Shown here piece by piece: positions 1 through 9,026 of a stretch of 59,348 nt of DNA. A program made the position numbers and the translations under genes. The notes under the pieces were generated by a model. That model was not told where the DNA came from. It searched no databases and worked only from the letters and a program-made list of their open reading frames with translations. The stretch lies in contig CAKTBJ010000015.1 of the NCBI GenBank assembly GCA_934533075.1, positions 1-59,348 on the forward strand. Reading direction: 5' to 3'. Within the stretch, counting starts at the first letter, position 1. Each line of letters begins with the position of its first letter. The stretch is from an uncultured Paracoccus sp. GTDB taxonomy: Bacteria; Pseudomonadota; Alphaproteobacteria; Rhodobacterales; Rhodobacteraceae.

Positions 1-1505
1 GGCAGGTTCGGGTCCACCTGCAAGGTGCCGCATTGCCAGTCGCGGCCGATGGCGTCGGTCAGCACGAATTCCAGCTTCGGCCCATAGAAGGCGCCCTCGC
101 CCTCCTGAATCTCGAACTCGTAGCCGGCGGCAAGGCAGGCATTGCCCAGCGCGGCCTCGACCCGGTCCCAACTTTCTTCCGAGCCGATGCGCTTTTCCGG
201 CCGCGTGGACAGCTTGATCTTCCAGCCCTCGAAGCCGAGATCGGCATAGACCAGCGCCAGAAACTCGATGAATGTCCTGGTCTCGGCCTCGATCTGCGCC
301 TCGGTGCAGAAGATATGCGCGTCGTCCTGCGTGAAGCCGCGCACCCGCATGATGCCGTGCAGCGCCCCCGACGGCTCATAGCGGTTGCAGGAGCCGAATT
401 CGGCCATGCGCAAGGGCAGGTCGCGATAGGATTTCAGGCCCGAGTTGAAGATCTGCACATGGCAGGGGCAGTTCATCGGCTTCAGGGCGTTGACCGTCTT
501 GGTCTTGGCATGGTCCTCGTCGACCTCGACGATGAACATGTTTTCCTGATAATTCTCCCAATGGCCGGATTCTTCCCACAATTTCCGGCTGACCACCTGC
601 GGGGTATTGACCTCGACATAGCCGCCCATGCGCTGGCGGCGGCGCATGTAGTCCTGAAGCGTGGTATAGATCGCCCAGCCGTTCGGGTGCCAGAAGACTT
701 GCCCCGGCGCCTCCTCCTGCATGTGGAACAGGTCCATCTCGCGGCCCAGCTTGCGATGGTCGCGCTTGGCGGCCTCCTCCAGCATGGTCATATGGGCCTT
801 CAGCTCGTCCTTCGTGCGGAAGGCGAGGCCGTAGATGCGTTGCAGCATGGGGCGCGTATTGTCGCCCAGCCAGTAGGCGCCGGCGACATGCGTCAGCTTG
901 AAGGCGTCCGCCGGCAGTTGCCCCGTCGAGGCCAGATGCGGGCCGCGGCACAGGTCCTGCCAGTCGCCGTGCCAATACATGCGGATCGGCTCGCCCTCGG
1001 GGATGCGGTCCAGCAGCTCGACCTTGAACGGCTCGGCCTGCGCCTCGTAATGGGCGCGGGCGCGGGCGCGGTCCCAGACCTCGGTGCGCACCGGATCGTT
1101 GGCGGCGATGATCTTGCGCATCCGCGCCTCGATGGCGCCCAGGTCCTCGGGCGTGAACGGCTCGGCGCGGTCGAAGTCGTAGAACCAGCCGTGATCGCGC
1201 ACCGGGCCGATGGTCACCTTCACGTCCGGCCACAGCTCCTGCACGGCGCGGGCCATGACATGCGCCAGATCGTGGCGGATCAGCTCCAGCGCGGGCACGC
1301 TGTCCTTCATCGTGTTGATGGTCAGCTTGCCGGACCGCTCGATGGGCCATGCCAGATCGACATGCTGCCCGTCCAGCATGGCGGAAATCGCCCGCTTGGC
1401 CAGGCTGGGCGCGATGGAGGCCGCCACCTCGGCGCCGGTGATCCCGGCGGGATAGTCGCGGCTGGCGCCATCGGGAAAGGTCAGGGTGATCTGGTCAAGG
1501 GACAT
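1..1505 (-). CDS. thrS: Threonyl-tRNA synthetase, 3' end beyond the window
   Basis: Charges tRNA-Thr with threonine in the cytoplasm. About 501 codons are present; family members have about 640, so the C-terminal part of the catalytic core and the anticodon-binding domain lie outside the window. Visible in order: an N-terminal TGS domain (about residues 1-65), the editing-domain motif HDLAH, the class II core with motif 1 around GGYVEVNTP, the zinc-ligand region MNCPCH, and a motif 2 region containing [11 protein letters not shown]. The start is an ATG preceded by GAGGA at good spacing. It diverges from an alpha/beta hydrolase gene. Nothing looks broken; the truncation is only the window edge. 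Confidence 0.97.
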   Translation of the reverse strand, partial: MSLDQITLTFPDGASRDYPAGITGAEVAASIAPSLAKRAISAMLDGQHVDLAWPIERSGKLTINTMKDSVPALELIRHDLAHVMARAVQELWPDVKVTIGPVRDHGWFYDFDRAEPFTPEDLGAIEARMRKIIAANDPVRTEVWDRARARAHYEAQAEPFKVELLDRIPEGEPIRMYWHGDWQDLCRGPHLASTGQLPADAFKLTHVAGAYWLGDNTRPMLQRIYGLAFRTKDELKAHMTMLEEAAKRDHRKLGREMDLFHMQEEAPGQVFWHPNGWAIYTTLQDYMRRRQRMGGYVEVNTPQVVSRKLWEESGHWENYQENMFIVEVDEDHAKTKTVNALKPMNCPCHVQIFNSGLKSYRDLPLRMAEFGSCNRYEPSGALHGIMRVRGFTQDDAHIFCTEAQIEAETRTFIEFLALVYADLGFEGWKIKLSTRPEKRIGSEESWDRVEAALGNACLAAGYEFEIQEGEGAFYGPKLEFVLTDAIGRDWQCGTLQVDPNL

Positions 1506-1566
1506 CTGCGGTCCTCCTCGTCGGTTCGGCGCCTACGGCACGCCCGGTTGCGGGTTATCGGGCGGC

Positions 1567-1595
1567 TATCTGGCGCCTTTCGCCGGGGCTGTCAA
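1567..1595 (-). promoter_or_regulatory. Candidate sigma-70 promoter of thrS
   Basis: Reading the minus strand there is a perfect -35 TTGACA (1595-1590), a 17-base spacer and CAGATA (1572-1567) as a weak -10. This would give a leader of roughly 55 bases before the thrS start. The -35 is convincing; the -10 is a guess. Confidence 0.4.
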
Positions 1596-1626
1596 TGCGG
1601 CTAGGCTGCCCGGAAAGGAGATTGCG

Positions 1627-2400
1627 ATGACCGAGGTTTTCATATCGCCGCAGGGCCGCCGGCTGGCCTGTGCCCGCCATGCGGGGCGCGGACCGTGGGT
1701 GGTGTTCCTGGGCGGCTTCCGCTCCGACATGCAGGGCACCAAGGCGCTGTGGCTGGAGGGCTGGGCGCGGGCGCGCGGCCAGTCCTTCCTGCGCTTCGAC
1801 TATTCCGGGCATGGCGAGAGCGGCGGCGATTTCGAGGATGGCTGCATCACCGACTGGGCCGAGGATGCGCGCGCGGTGATTGCGGCGCTGACCGACGGGC
1901 CGGTGGTGCTGGTCGGCAGCTCGATGGGCGGCTGGATCGCGCTGCTGCTGGCGCGGGCGGGGCTGCCGGTGGCCGGGCTGGTCGGCATCGCGGCGGCGCC
2001 GGATTTCACCCGGCAGGGTTTCGAGGCCGGCTTCACCCCGGCACAGCGCGCGGCGCTGGACCGCGACGGCCGCGTCCTGCTGCCCTCGGACTATGGCGAG
2101 CCTTACCCCATCACGCGCCGGTTGATCGAGGACGGCGCCCGCAATCTGGTCATGGACAGCCCCCTCTCGCTGCCGATGCCGGTGCGGCTGTTGCAGGGAA
2201 CGGCGGATGCGGATGTGCCGGTGGACTGGGCGCTGCGCCTGCTGGACCATGCGGCGGGCGGCGACATCCGCCTGACGCTGGTCAAGGGCGCCGATCACCG
2301 CTTTTCGACGCCCGAATGCCTGGCCCTGATCGGGCAGGCGGTGGCCGAGGTCAGCGACCCAAGCCTTGCAAGACGGCAGCGAAATCCGCCCAATCGGTAA
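1627..2400 (+). CDS. Alpha/beta hydrolase (ABHD10-like esterase/thioesterase)
   Basis: A 257-residue soluble alpha/beta hydrolase. The nucleophile elbow is GSSMG with Ser99 as nucleophile; Asp194 (context GTADADVP) and His224 (context GADHRFS) complete a plausible triad. Small single-domain members like this resemble the ABHD10/palmitoyl-protein thioesterase-like group; the substrate cannot be read from sequence. The ATG is preceded by AAAGGAG at ideal spacing; an upstream in-frame extension would overlap the thrS leader and is not needed. Its 3' end runs 48 bases into the convergent gph gene. No signal peptide is seen. Confidence 0.85.
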   Translation: MTEVFISPQGRRLACARHAGRGPWVVFLGGFRSDMQGTKALWLEGWARARGQSFLRFDYSGHGESGGDFEDGCITDWAEDARAVIAALTDGPVVLVGSSMGGWIALLLARAGLPVAGLVGIAAAPDFTRQGFEAGFTPAQRAALDRDGRVLLPSDYGEPYPITRRLIEDGARNLVMDSPLSLPMPVRLLQGTADADVPVDWALRLLDHAAGGDIRLTLVKGADHRFSTPECLALIGQAVAEVSDPSLARRQRNPPNR

Positions 2401-2995
2401 AGCGGGCATCCGCCGGGATCGCCTCGGGGGCGCGGTCGCGATAGCCTTGCGTGAACAGCAGCATCGGCCAGCCGGCCGCCTGCGCCGCGCCCGAATCGAT
2501 CAGGCTGTCGCCGATCATCACCGCGCCATCGGCCCCCATCAGCCCGGCGACATGCCGCAGCGGCGCCGGGTCGGGCTTGCGCCCGATGGCCGTGTCGCCG
2601 CCCAGCACGGCGGCAAAGCGCCCGCGCAGGTCCAGCGCCTCCAGCAGCGCATCGGTCAGCGCCTGCGGCTTGTTGGTGCAGATGGCCAGCTTGCGCCCCG
2701 CCAGCCCGTCCAGCGCCGCCAGCACGCCCGGATAGGGCCGGGTCCGGTCGCAGATGCAGCCGGCATAGGCGGCCATGTAAGCGTCGTGCCAGTCGGCAAA
2801 GACCGCCTCGGGCGCCCCCCGCGCCGCCATCGCCCGGCGGATCAGCACGCCCACGCCATTGCCGACGAAGCCGCGCACATCCTCCATCGCGAAACCCGGC
2901 AGGTCGCGCGCCGCCATCACCCGGTTCAGCGCCTCGGCCATGTCGGGCGCGCTGTCCACCAGCGTCCCGTCGAGATCGAAGACGAGCGCGCTCAC
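2351..2995 (-). CDS. gph: Phosphoglycolate phosphatase (HAD superfamily)
   Basis: A 214-residue HAD hydrolase that dephosphorylates 2-phosphoglycolate. Motif I is FDLDGTLVDS at the very N-terminus, with Asp7 as nucleophile and Asp9 as acid/base; a helical cap follows; motif IV is GDSLIDS near the C-terminus. Start is GTG, overlapping the rpe stop as GTGA, which indicates translational coupling. The rpe-gph order is common in proteobacteria. The 3' end overlaps the convergent hydrolase gene by 50 bases. HAD family members are hard to tell apart by sequence, but length, motif and the rpe neighbour support gph. Confidence 0.88.
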   Translation of the reverse strand: MSALVFDLDGTLVDSAPDMAEALNRVMAARDLPGFAMEDVRGFVGNGVGVLIRRAMAARGAPEAVFADWHDAYMAAYAGCICDRTRPYPGVLAALDGLAGRKLAICTNKPQALTDALLEALDLRGRFAAVLGGDTAIGRKPDPAPLRHVAGLMGADGAVMIGDSLIDSGAAQAAGWPMLLFTQGYRDRAPEAIPADARFTDWADFAAVLQGLGR

Positions 2996-3681
2996 TGCGC
3001 CGCCACCGCAGCCGCGCGGATGGCGCGGATCGCCTCGCCATAGGGTGCCGGGTTCTCGACCGAGCCGCCCTTGAACACCGCCGAGCCGGCGACCAGCACA
3101 TCCGCGCCGGCGGCCGCGACCAGCGGCGCGGTCTGCACGGTCACGCCGCCGTCGATCTCGATATGGATGGGACGGTCGCCGATCATCGCCCGCAGCCGGG
3201 CGATCTTGTCGATCTGCGAGCGGATGAAGCTCTGCCCGCCGAAGCCGGGATTGACGGTCATCACGCAAATCAGGTCGATGTCGTCCAGCAGATGCGCCAC
3301 GGCCTCGATGCCGGTGCCGGGATTGATCGCCAGCCCGGCCTTGCACCCCGCCCCCCGGATCGCCTGAAGCGTGCGGTGGATATGCGGCCCGGCCTCCAGA
3401 TGCGCGGAAATCACGTCGGCGCCGGCCCCGGCGAAGGCCTCGATATAGGGATCGACCGGGGCGATCATCAGGTGAACGTCCATCACCCCCCTGATATGCG
3501 GGCGGATGGCGGCGCACATCGCCGGGCCGAAGGTGATGTTGGGCACGAAATGCCCGTCCATCACGTCGACATGCACCCAGTCGGCGCCCTGCGCCTCGAC
3601 CGCGCGGCATTCGGCGCCGAAATTCGCGAAATCGGCGGCAAGGATCGAGGGCGCGATCAGGATGGGGCGGTTCGGCTGCAT
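2992..3681 (-). CDS. rpe: Ribulose-phosphate 3-epimerase
   Basis: Interconverts ribulose 5-phosphate and xylulose 5-phosphate in the pentose phosphate (and, where present, Calvin) pathway. The 229 residues match the family length. Metal ligands are visible as His37 and Asp39 in WVHVDVMDG, His70 in DVHLM, and the Asp of EIDGG; the TIM-barrel phosphate loop GSAVFKG is near the C-terminus. The chosen ATG gives the standard N-terminus leading into IAPSILAADF; longer in-frame starts add residues unlike the family. It is coupled to gph by a 4-base overlap. Confidence 0.95.
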   Translation of the reverse strand: MQPNRPILIAPSILAADFANFGAECRAVEAQGADWVHVDVMDGHFVPNITFGPAMCAAIRPHIRGVMDVHLMIAPVDPYIEAFAGAGADVISAHLEAGPHIHRTLQAIRGAGCKAGLAINPGTGIEAVAHLLDDIDLICVMTVNPGFGGQSFIRSQIDKIARLRAMIGDRPIHIEIDGGVTVQTAPLVAAAGADVLVAGSAVFKGGSVENPAPYGEAIRAIRAAAVAAQ

Positions 3682-4024
3682 GGCAAGGGCCTTCGGGTTC
3701 TGGGCTGGGTCGCGCCGGACATAGCCCCAAACCGCGCCCCCCGGCAAGGCGGAGCACGGTCCGCCCCCCGCCCGAAGCCATGTCACCACGCAGTCACCAC
3801 GCACGGCCGGCACCCTCCGCAGCGGGACTTTCTCAACCGTGGCGGTTTCCCACATCACCCGACAGCGGCGAAGCCGGGCTATTCGGCCGGCCCGTTGAGG
3901 CGCACGTCGCCGCGCAGGGTCGGCACCGGCAGGCCCTCGCCGAGCGGACCCGCCCCGCAAGCCGCGCTTGGCAAGCCCCCTCGCCCGCGCCTATGCTGCG
4001 CCGACCCCAAGCCGGGAGGCCCAC
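3682..4024. other. Divergent intergenic region with an 11-bp tandem repeat
   Basis: This 343-base gap separates rpe from the TolQ-like gene. It contains a perfect tandem duplication of GTCACCACGCA (3782-3792 and 3793-3803), which could be an operator or a replication slip. No reading frame here looks like a gene: the long open frames are extensions of neighbours or antisense shadows in GC-rich DNA. Confidence 0.5.
3718..3747 (-). promoter_or_regulatory. Candidate promoter of rpe-gph
   Basis: On the minus strand TTGCCG (3747-3742) is followed after 18 bases by TATGTC (3723-3718), about 37 bases before the rpe start codon. Both boxes are partial matches to sigma-70 consensus; this is the best candidate seen in the gap. 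Confidence 0.35.
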
Positions 4025-5839
4025 TTGTCCAGCGACACCACCCCGGACGGCCCGACCCCGACCGATCCCGAGATCCGCGCCGAGGCCGAGGCCCGCGCCG
4101 CCCGCCGCGCCGAGGCCCGCCGCCGCGTCAAGGCGCCGGCCCGCCCGGTGGCGATGCCGGCCGGGCGTCCGCATTTCAGCCAGCCGGTGCGGCAGGTGGT
4201 GATGATGCTGGTGGTGCTGGGGCTGGTCGGCACCGGCACCGCGCTGGTCTTCCCCCGCATCCGCGCCGTGTTCGAGACCAGCCCGGTCCTCAACGGCACC
4301 ATCGGCGCGGTCTTCGTGCTGGGCGTGCTGACCTGCTTCTGGCAGGTGGTGCAGCTGATCCGCTCGGTCATCTGGATCGAACGCTTCGCCGCCCGCCACC
4401 GCAATGCCGAGGACGCCGCCGGCGACGACACGGTGCCCCTGCTGCTGGTGCCGCTGGCGGCGCTGCTGGGCAGCCGGCCGGCGGGGGGCGTGATTTCCGA
4501 CGCCGCCGCGCGCGGGATGCAGGACTCGGTCGCCGCCCGCATCGAGGAGGCGCGGGACATCACCCGATACCTCGCCAACCTGCTGATCTTCCTTGGCCTT
4601 CTGGGCACGTTCTACGGCCTCGCCACCACGGTCCCGGCGGTGGTGGACACCATCCGCAGCCTGGCGCCCCAGCCCGACGAATCGGCGATGGAGGTGTTCG
4701 ACAAGCTGATGACCGGCATCGAGGGCCAGCTTGGCGGCATGGCGACGGCATTCTCGTCCTCGCTGCTGGGGCTGGCCGGGTCGCTGGTCGTCGGCCTGCT
4801 GGAACTGTTCGTCACCCACGGCCAGAACCGCTTCTACCGCGAGCTGGAGGAGTGGATGACCTCCTTCACCAGCCTGGCGCCGGCGGGAGGCGCGGCGCCG
4901 GGCGACGCCTCGCTTTCGGCCTTCACCGACCGCATGGGCGCGCAGATGGACGCGCTGACGCAATTCTATGCCGAGCGCGACCAGCTGGCCGAACTGGACC
5001 AGCGCGCCGCCGACGAGCGCGCGCTGCTGATGGCCCGCACGGTCGAGACGCTGGCCAACGACAGCCGCGCCGCCGCAGACGAGCAGGGCGAGTTGCTGGC
5101 GCGGCTGGTGGAGGCGATCGAGGCCAGCGGCATGGCACGGCTGGCCGAGGGCCAGCAGCGGCTGGTGGCCCTGACCGAGGATCAGAGCGCATTGCGCGGC
5201 CTCGCCGCCGGGCAGGCCCAGCTGATCGCCGCCACGCAGGCCCTGGCCGAACGGCTGGACGAGACCGGCGCCGCCGAGACCGCCGCGCTGCGGACGCTGG
5301 CCGAGGGGCAGGCCCATGCGGCCGAGGCCCTGCATACCCTGACCGCCCGGCTGGCCGATGGACAGGAGCGGCTGATCGCGCTGGCGCAGGACCGCAGCGC
5401 GCTGCGCGAGATCGCGGAGGGCCAGAACCGCCTGATCGCGCTGGCGGAACGCACACCCGCCGACACCCTCCACCCCATCGCCGCACGGCTGGCCGAGGGA
5501 CAGGACCGGCTGATCGCGCTGGCCGAGCGCCCTGCCCCTTCCGATATGCTGCAAACCCTGGCGCTGCGACTGTCGGACGGGCAGGAGCGCCTGATCGCCC
5601 TGGCCGAGATTTCCGCCGAGGACCGCGCCGCCGCCAGCGCCGAGGCCGCCACCGCGCTGGACGAGATGCGGGCGCGGCTGCGCTCGCTGGACCAGCAGCT
5701 TGCGCGGCTGGCCGAGGCCAATGCCGAGGCGCGGCTGACCATGCAGGCGGAATTGCGCGCCGACCTCGCCGCGCTGACCCGCGCCGTGCGGCGGCTGGGC
5801 CTGCATGGCCATCCCGCCGACCACGCAGGGGATTTCTAG
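4025..5839 (+). CDS. MotA/TolQ/ExbB-type proton channel with long repetitive C-terminal tail
   Basis: Inner-membrane ion-channel subunit, 604 residues from a TTG start that follows GGGAGG at 5-base spacing; an upstream ATG at 3968 has no ribosome site. Predicted membrane helices lie near residues 56-77, 91-113, 183-205 and 238-262; the third contains GLLGTFYGL, the TolQ/ExbB signature. The remaining roughly 340 residues form a soluble helical tail built from degenerate units with the core LAEGQxRLIALAE, repeated at least six times. TolQ itself is about 230 residues, so this is far larger. It ends 2 bases before the OmpA-like gene, so the two surely form one complex, as in MotAB or ZorAB. Confidence 0.85.
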   Translation: MSSDTTPDGPTPTDPEIRAEAEARAARRAEARRRVKAPARPVAMPAGRPHFSQPVRQVVMMLVVLGLVGTGTALVFPRIRAVFETSPVLNGTIGAVFVLGVLTCFWQVVQLIRSVIWIERFAARHRNAEDAAGDDTVPLLLVPLAALLGSRPAGGVISDAAARGMQDSVAARIEEARDITRYLANLLIFLGLLGTFYGLATTVPAVVDTIRSLAPQPDESAMEVFDKLMTGIEGQLGGMATAFSSSLLGLAGSLVVGLLELFVTHGQNRFYRELEEWMTSFTSLAPAGGAAPGDASLSAFTDRMGAQMDALTQFYAERDQLAELDQRAADERALLMARTVETLANDSRAAADEQGELLARLVEAIEASGMARLAEGQQRLVALTEDQSALRGLAAGQAQLIAATQALAERLDETGAAETAALRTLAEGQAHAAEALHTLTARLADGQERLIALAQDRSALREIAEGQNRLIALAERTPADTLHPIAARLAEGQDRLIALAERPAPSDMLQTLALRLSDGQERLIALAEISAEDRAAASAEAATALDEMRARLRSLDQQLARLAEANAEARLTMQAELRADLAALTRAVRRLGLHGHPADHAGDF

Positions 5840-5841
5840 GC

Positions 5842-7533
5842 ATGGCGGGGATGCGGCGCGCCGGTCAGGGCAGGTTCTCGGCCATCATCTGGCCCGGCTT
5901 CGTCGATGCGATGGCCGGGCTGCTGATGATCGTGATGTTCGTGCTGACCATCTTCGTCGTCGTGCAGTCGGTCATGCGCGACCGCATCACCAGCCAGGAT
6001 GCCCGCCTGGACGAGATGGGCGCGCAGGTGGCCCAGCTGGGCCGCGCGCTGGGACTGGCGCGCGACGAGGGCGCCGGGCTGCGCCGGCAACTGGCCGCGG
6101 AATCCGCCGCCCGCGCCAGCGAGGCCGAGACCGCCGCCGCCCGCATCGCCGAACAGGAGGCCGCAGCCCGCGCCGCCGCCGAGCGCATCGCCGCGCAGGA
6201 GGCCGCAGCCGAAGCCGCCGCCGCCCGCATCGCCGCCCAGCGGACCGAGATCGACGCGAATGCCGAGGCCGCCCGCCTCGCCGCCGCCCGCCGCGAGGCG
6301 CTGGAGGCGCTGATCGCCGACCTGCGCCGCCGCAATGCCGACAGCGCCGCCGAGGCGCAGGCCCTTGCCACGCAACTGGAAACCACCGAGGCCGACCGCG
6401 CCGCGCTGGGCACGCAATTGCGGGAAAGCCGCTCCGAGGCCGCCGCGCTGTCGGACGACCTCGCCGCCGCCACCGCGCAACTGACCGAGGCCGAGGCCGC
6501 GCGGCTGGTCGATGCGGCCGCCGCCGAGGCCCTGCGCGACAGGCTGGCGCAGGCCGATGCCACGCTGTCGGCGCGCGACCTCGCGCTGGCCGAGGCGCGC
6601 CGGGAGGCCGAGGAGACGCTGACCCTGCTGGCCGCCGCCGAGGCCGCCCGCGACGAGGCGCAGGCGGCGGCGCAATCCGCCGAACTGGCCGCGCAGGACG
6701 AGGCCGCGCGGCAGGCGGCGCTGCTGTCGCTGGCGCAGCGCAGGCTGTCGGAACAGGAGGCGCTGAGCGTCGAGGGCCAGCGGCAGGTGGCGGCGCTGAA
6801 CGCGCAACTGGCCGAATTGCGCGACCGGCTGGCCGAGGTGCAATCGGTTCTGGACGCCTCCGGCACGCGCGCCGAGGCCGCCGAACTGCGCGTCGAGGAC
6901 CTGGGCGCGCAACTGAACGCCGCCCTGCTGCGCGCCGCCGCGCTGGAGACCGACCGCGCCCGCGCCGAGGCCGAACGCGCCGAATCCGAGGCCGCGCGGG
7001 CCGAGGCCGAAGCCGCCCGTGCCCAGGCCGAGGCCGAGGCCCGCGCCCTCGCCGAGGCCGAGGCGCAGGACCTGGCCCGCTACCGCTCGGAATTCTTCGG
7101 GCGGCTGTCGGAGATCCTCCGCGACCGCGAGGGGGTGCAGGTGGTGGGCGACCGCTTCGTCTTCTCGTCGGAGGTGCTGTTCGGCACCGGCGAGGCGGTG
7201 CTGTCGCAGGGCGGGCGCGAGCAGATCCGCGCCGTGACCGGCCTGCTGGACGAGGTGGCCGGGCAGATCCCGCCGGGCATCGACTGGGTGATCCGCGTCG
7301 ATGGCCATACCGACGACCAGCCGCTGTCCGGCACCGGCCGCTATCGCGACAACTGGGAACTCAGCCAGGCGCGGGCCTTGGCGGTGGTGCGCTACATGGT
7401 GGACGAGCTGGGCTTTGCGCCCGACCGGCTGGTGGCGGCGGGCTTTGGCGAATACCGCCCCGCCGACCCCGACGACAGCCCCGAAGCCCGCGCCCGCAAC
7501 CGCCGGATCGAGCTGAAGCTGACCGAACGCTGA
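5842..7533 (+). CDS. OmpA/MotB-type peptidoglycan-binding stator partner
   Basis: A 563-residue single-pass inner-membrane protein. The N-terminus has one membrane helix (about 18-42) carrying Asp22 in the context WPGFVDAMAG, where MotB-type proteins carry their proton-binding Asp. A very long Ala/Glu/Arg coiled coil follows (about 48-415). The C-terminal OmpA-like domain shows DGHTDDQPL, NWELSQARA and RNRRIELKL, which binds peptidoglycan. With the preceding channel gene it would make a proton-driven stator spanning the periplasm. No substrate or target is indicated by the neighbours. Confidence 0.88.
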   Translation: MAGMRRAGQGRFSAIIWPGFVDAMAGLLMIVMFVLTIFVVVQSVMRDRITSQDARLDEMGAQVAQLGRALGLARDEGAGLRRQLAAESAARASEAETAAARIAEQEAAARAAAERIAAQEAAAEAAAARIAAQRTEIDANAEAARLAAARREALEALIADLRRRNADSAAEAQALATQLETTEADRAALGTQLRESRSEAAALSDDLAAATAQLTEAEAARLVDAAAAEALRDRLAQADATLSARDLALAEARREAEETLTLLAAAEAARDEAQAAAQSAELAAQDEAARQAALLSLAQRRLSEQEALSVEGQRQVAALNAQLAELRDRLAEVQSVLDASGTRAEAAELRVEDLGAQLNAALLRAAALETDRARAEAERAESEAARAEAEAARAQAEAEARALAEAEAQDLARYRSEFFGRLSEILRDREGVQVVGDRFVFSSEVLFGTGEAVLSQGGREQIRAVTGLLDEVAGQIPPGIDWVIRVDGHTDDQPLSGTGRYRDNWELSQARALAVVRYMVDELGFAPDRLVAAGFGEYRPADPDDSPEARARNRRIELKLTER

Positions 7534-7534
7534 C

Positions 7535-7633
7535 GCCCCCTTTGCGCGCGCCCGCGCAAGGCCGCGCGAGTCACGGGACCACGGCGCCACCGGCCCGGCC
7601 CCCTTTGCGTGCGGTCCGGCGCAAGGCCGCGCC
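7535..7633. terminator. Two near-identical hairpins, likely bidirectional terminator
   Basis: Two imperfect direct copies of a roughly 33-base hairpin sit in the 119-base gap between two convergent genes. Copy one pairs CCTTTGCGCG with CGCGCAAGG (about 7538-7561); copy two has the same flanks with a larger loop (about 7600-7625). Both begin CCCCCTTTGCG and end GCGCAAGGCCGCG. No U-run follows, so this could be a terminator or mRNA-stabilising hairpins. Confidence 0.5.
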
Positions 7634-7652
7634 CCGCCGGTGACGCGACGGC

Positions 7653-8906
7653 TTACTTCAGCCGCCGCCCGACCATCAGCGCCACGGCCGAGCACAGCAT
7701 CGTGGCCAGCGCCAGCGGCACCACGGTCCCGTCATAGGACTGCCCCACCGCCGCCGCGATCAGCGCCCCGAAGAAGGTCGAGATGGCCGAGATCACCGAG
7801 GCCGTGGTGCCGGCGATGTTGCCCTTGTATTGCATGGCGATGGCGTTGAGGTTGCCGAAGGTCAGCCCGGCCACCCCCATCAGCCCGGATGCCCAGACGA
7901 AGAACACCGGGAACTGCGCCCAGCCGGGCAGCAGCCCGCCCCCGGCCAGCACCAGCATCACCGCCGAGGACAGGGCTTGCAGGCCGAAGGTCCAGTTCAC
8001 GATCCGCCGCATGCCCACCCGCATCACCAGCCGCGCATTGGCGAAGGTGCCGCAGGCGCCCAGAACGGCCATCAGCGCAAACCATTTGGTGAAGTTGTCG
8101 CCCTGGCCGTAGGTCTCGGTGAACAGCTGCTTGGAGGACATCAGCATCGAGAACATCTGCCCGAAGCCCAGCGTCATGGCGACGGCGCACAGGACGATCT
8201 GGCGCTCGGACAGCACTTCGCGCACGCCCGCGATGACGGAGCGCACGGTCAGCGGCCGGCGGCGCTCCGGCGGCAGGGTCTCGGGCTGGCGCAGGTTCAG
8301 CCAGATCATCGCGCCCAGCCCGAACAGCACATAGGCGTGGAAGATGCCGCGCCAGCTGCCGACGGACATGATCCATTCGCCCATCAGCGGCGCCATCGCC
8401 GGCACGATCATGAAGACCATCATCACGAAGCTGACGATGCGCGCCATCTCGCGCCCTGCATAGAGGTCGCGGATCAGCGCCACCCCGGCGATGCGCGGCG
8501 CCGAGGCCGCCAGCCCCATCACGAAGCGCCCGACCAGCAGCCACTCCAGCGAGGGCGCCATCGCACAGCCGATCGAGGCCACGATATACAGGCCGAAGCC
8601 CAGGGTGATCGCGCGCTTGCGGCCCAGCCAGTCGGTGATCGGGCCGGCGAAGACGGTGCCCACGCCCATGCCCCAGGCAAAGGTCGCCAGCACAAGCTGG
8701 ATGCGGTTCTCGTTCACCAGCCCCATATCGGCGGCCATGCTGGGAAAGGCCGGCAGCATGGCGTCGATGGACAGGGCGGTGACGGCGGAAATCGCCGCCA
8801 TCAGGGCGATGAACTCGGCCAGCGGCATGGTCCGCGCCGCCGAGGGCGCGATGGTCGCGGTCTTTTCCGGCGCCGGGGCGGCCTCGGGTCTGCTCATATC
8901 GGTCAT
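7653..8906 (-). CDS. MFS drug/metabolite exporter, Bcr/CflA type
   Basis: A 417-residue, 12-helix major facilitator of the drug:H+ antiporter-1 class. A basic/acidic N-terminal tail of about 40 residues precedes the first helix. The motif A loop after helix 2 reads GPITDWLGRKRAI, typical of Bcr/CflA exporters, and ALSIDAMLPAFP in helix 1 matches their PSM-like motif. The chosen ATG starts MTDMSRPE; an upstream in-frame ATG would add 17 residues of low-complexity sequence. It stands alone between convergent and same-strand neighbours, so the substrate is unknown. Confidence 0.85.
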   Translation of the reverse strand: MTDMSRPEAAPAPEKTATIAPSAARTMPLAEFIALMAAISAVTALSIDAMLPAFPSMAADMGLVNENRIQLVLATFAWGMGVGTVFAGPITDWLGRKRAITLGFGLYIVASIGCAMAPSLEWLLVGRFVMGLAASAPRIAGVALIRDLYAGREMARIVSFVMMVFMIVPAMAPLMGEWIMSVGSWRGIFHAYVLFGLGAMIWLNLRQPETLPPERRRPLTVRSVIAGVREVLSERQIVLCAVAMTLGFGQMFSMLMSSKQLFTETYGQGDNFTKWFALMAVLGACGTFANARLVMRVGMRRIVNWTFGLQALSSAVMLVLAGGGLLPGWAQFPVFFVWASGLMGVAGLTFGNLNAIAMQYKGNIAGTTASVISAISTFFGALIAAAVGQSYDGTVVPLALATMLCSAVALMVGRRLK

Positions 8907-9026
8907 TGGGTCGCCTGTATCGGTGCTGCGTCCGGGCAAGGCGGGGCGCAAAGGCATCCGCCTTGGGTAGCCGCGACCGGCCCGAGGCGCAAGCCCGCCG
9001 CGCCGGGGCGCAGGGCTGATGCGCGC

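Noticed and set aside
3163..5841. Upstream 893-codon extension of the OmpA-like protein frame
   Set aside because: It runs antisense to rpe and out of frame through the TolQ-like gene; the real start is the ATG at 5842 just after the TolQ-like stop.
4025..7533. A complete Zorya defence system
   Set aside because: Only the A/B-like motor genes are present; downstream is a convergent drug exporter, with no ZorC, ZorD or ZorE-like protein.
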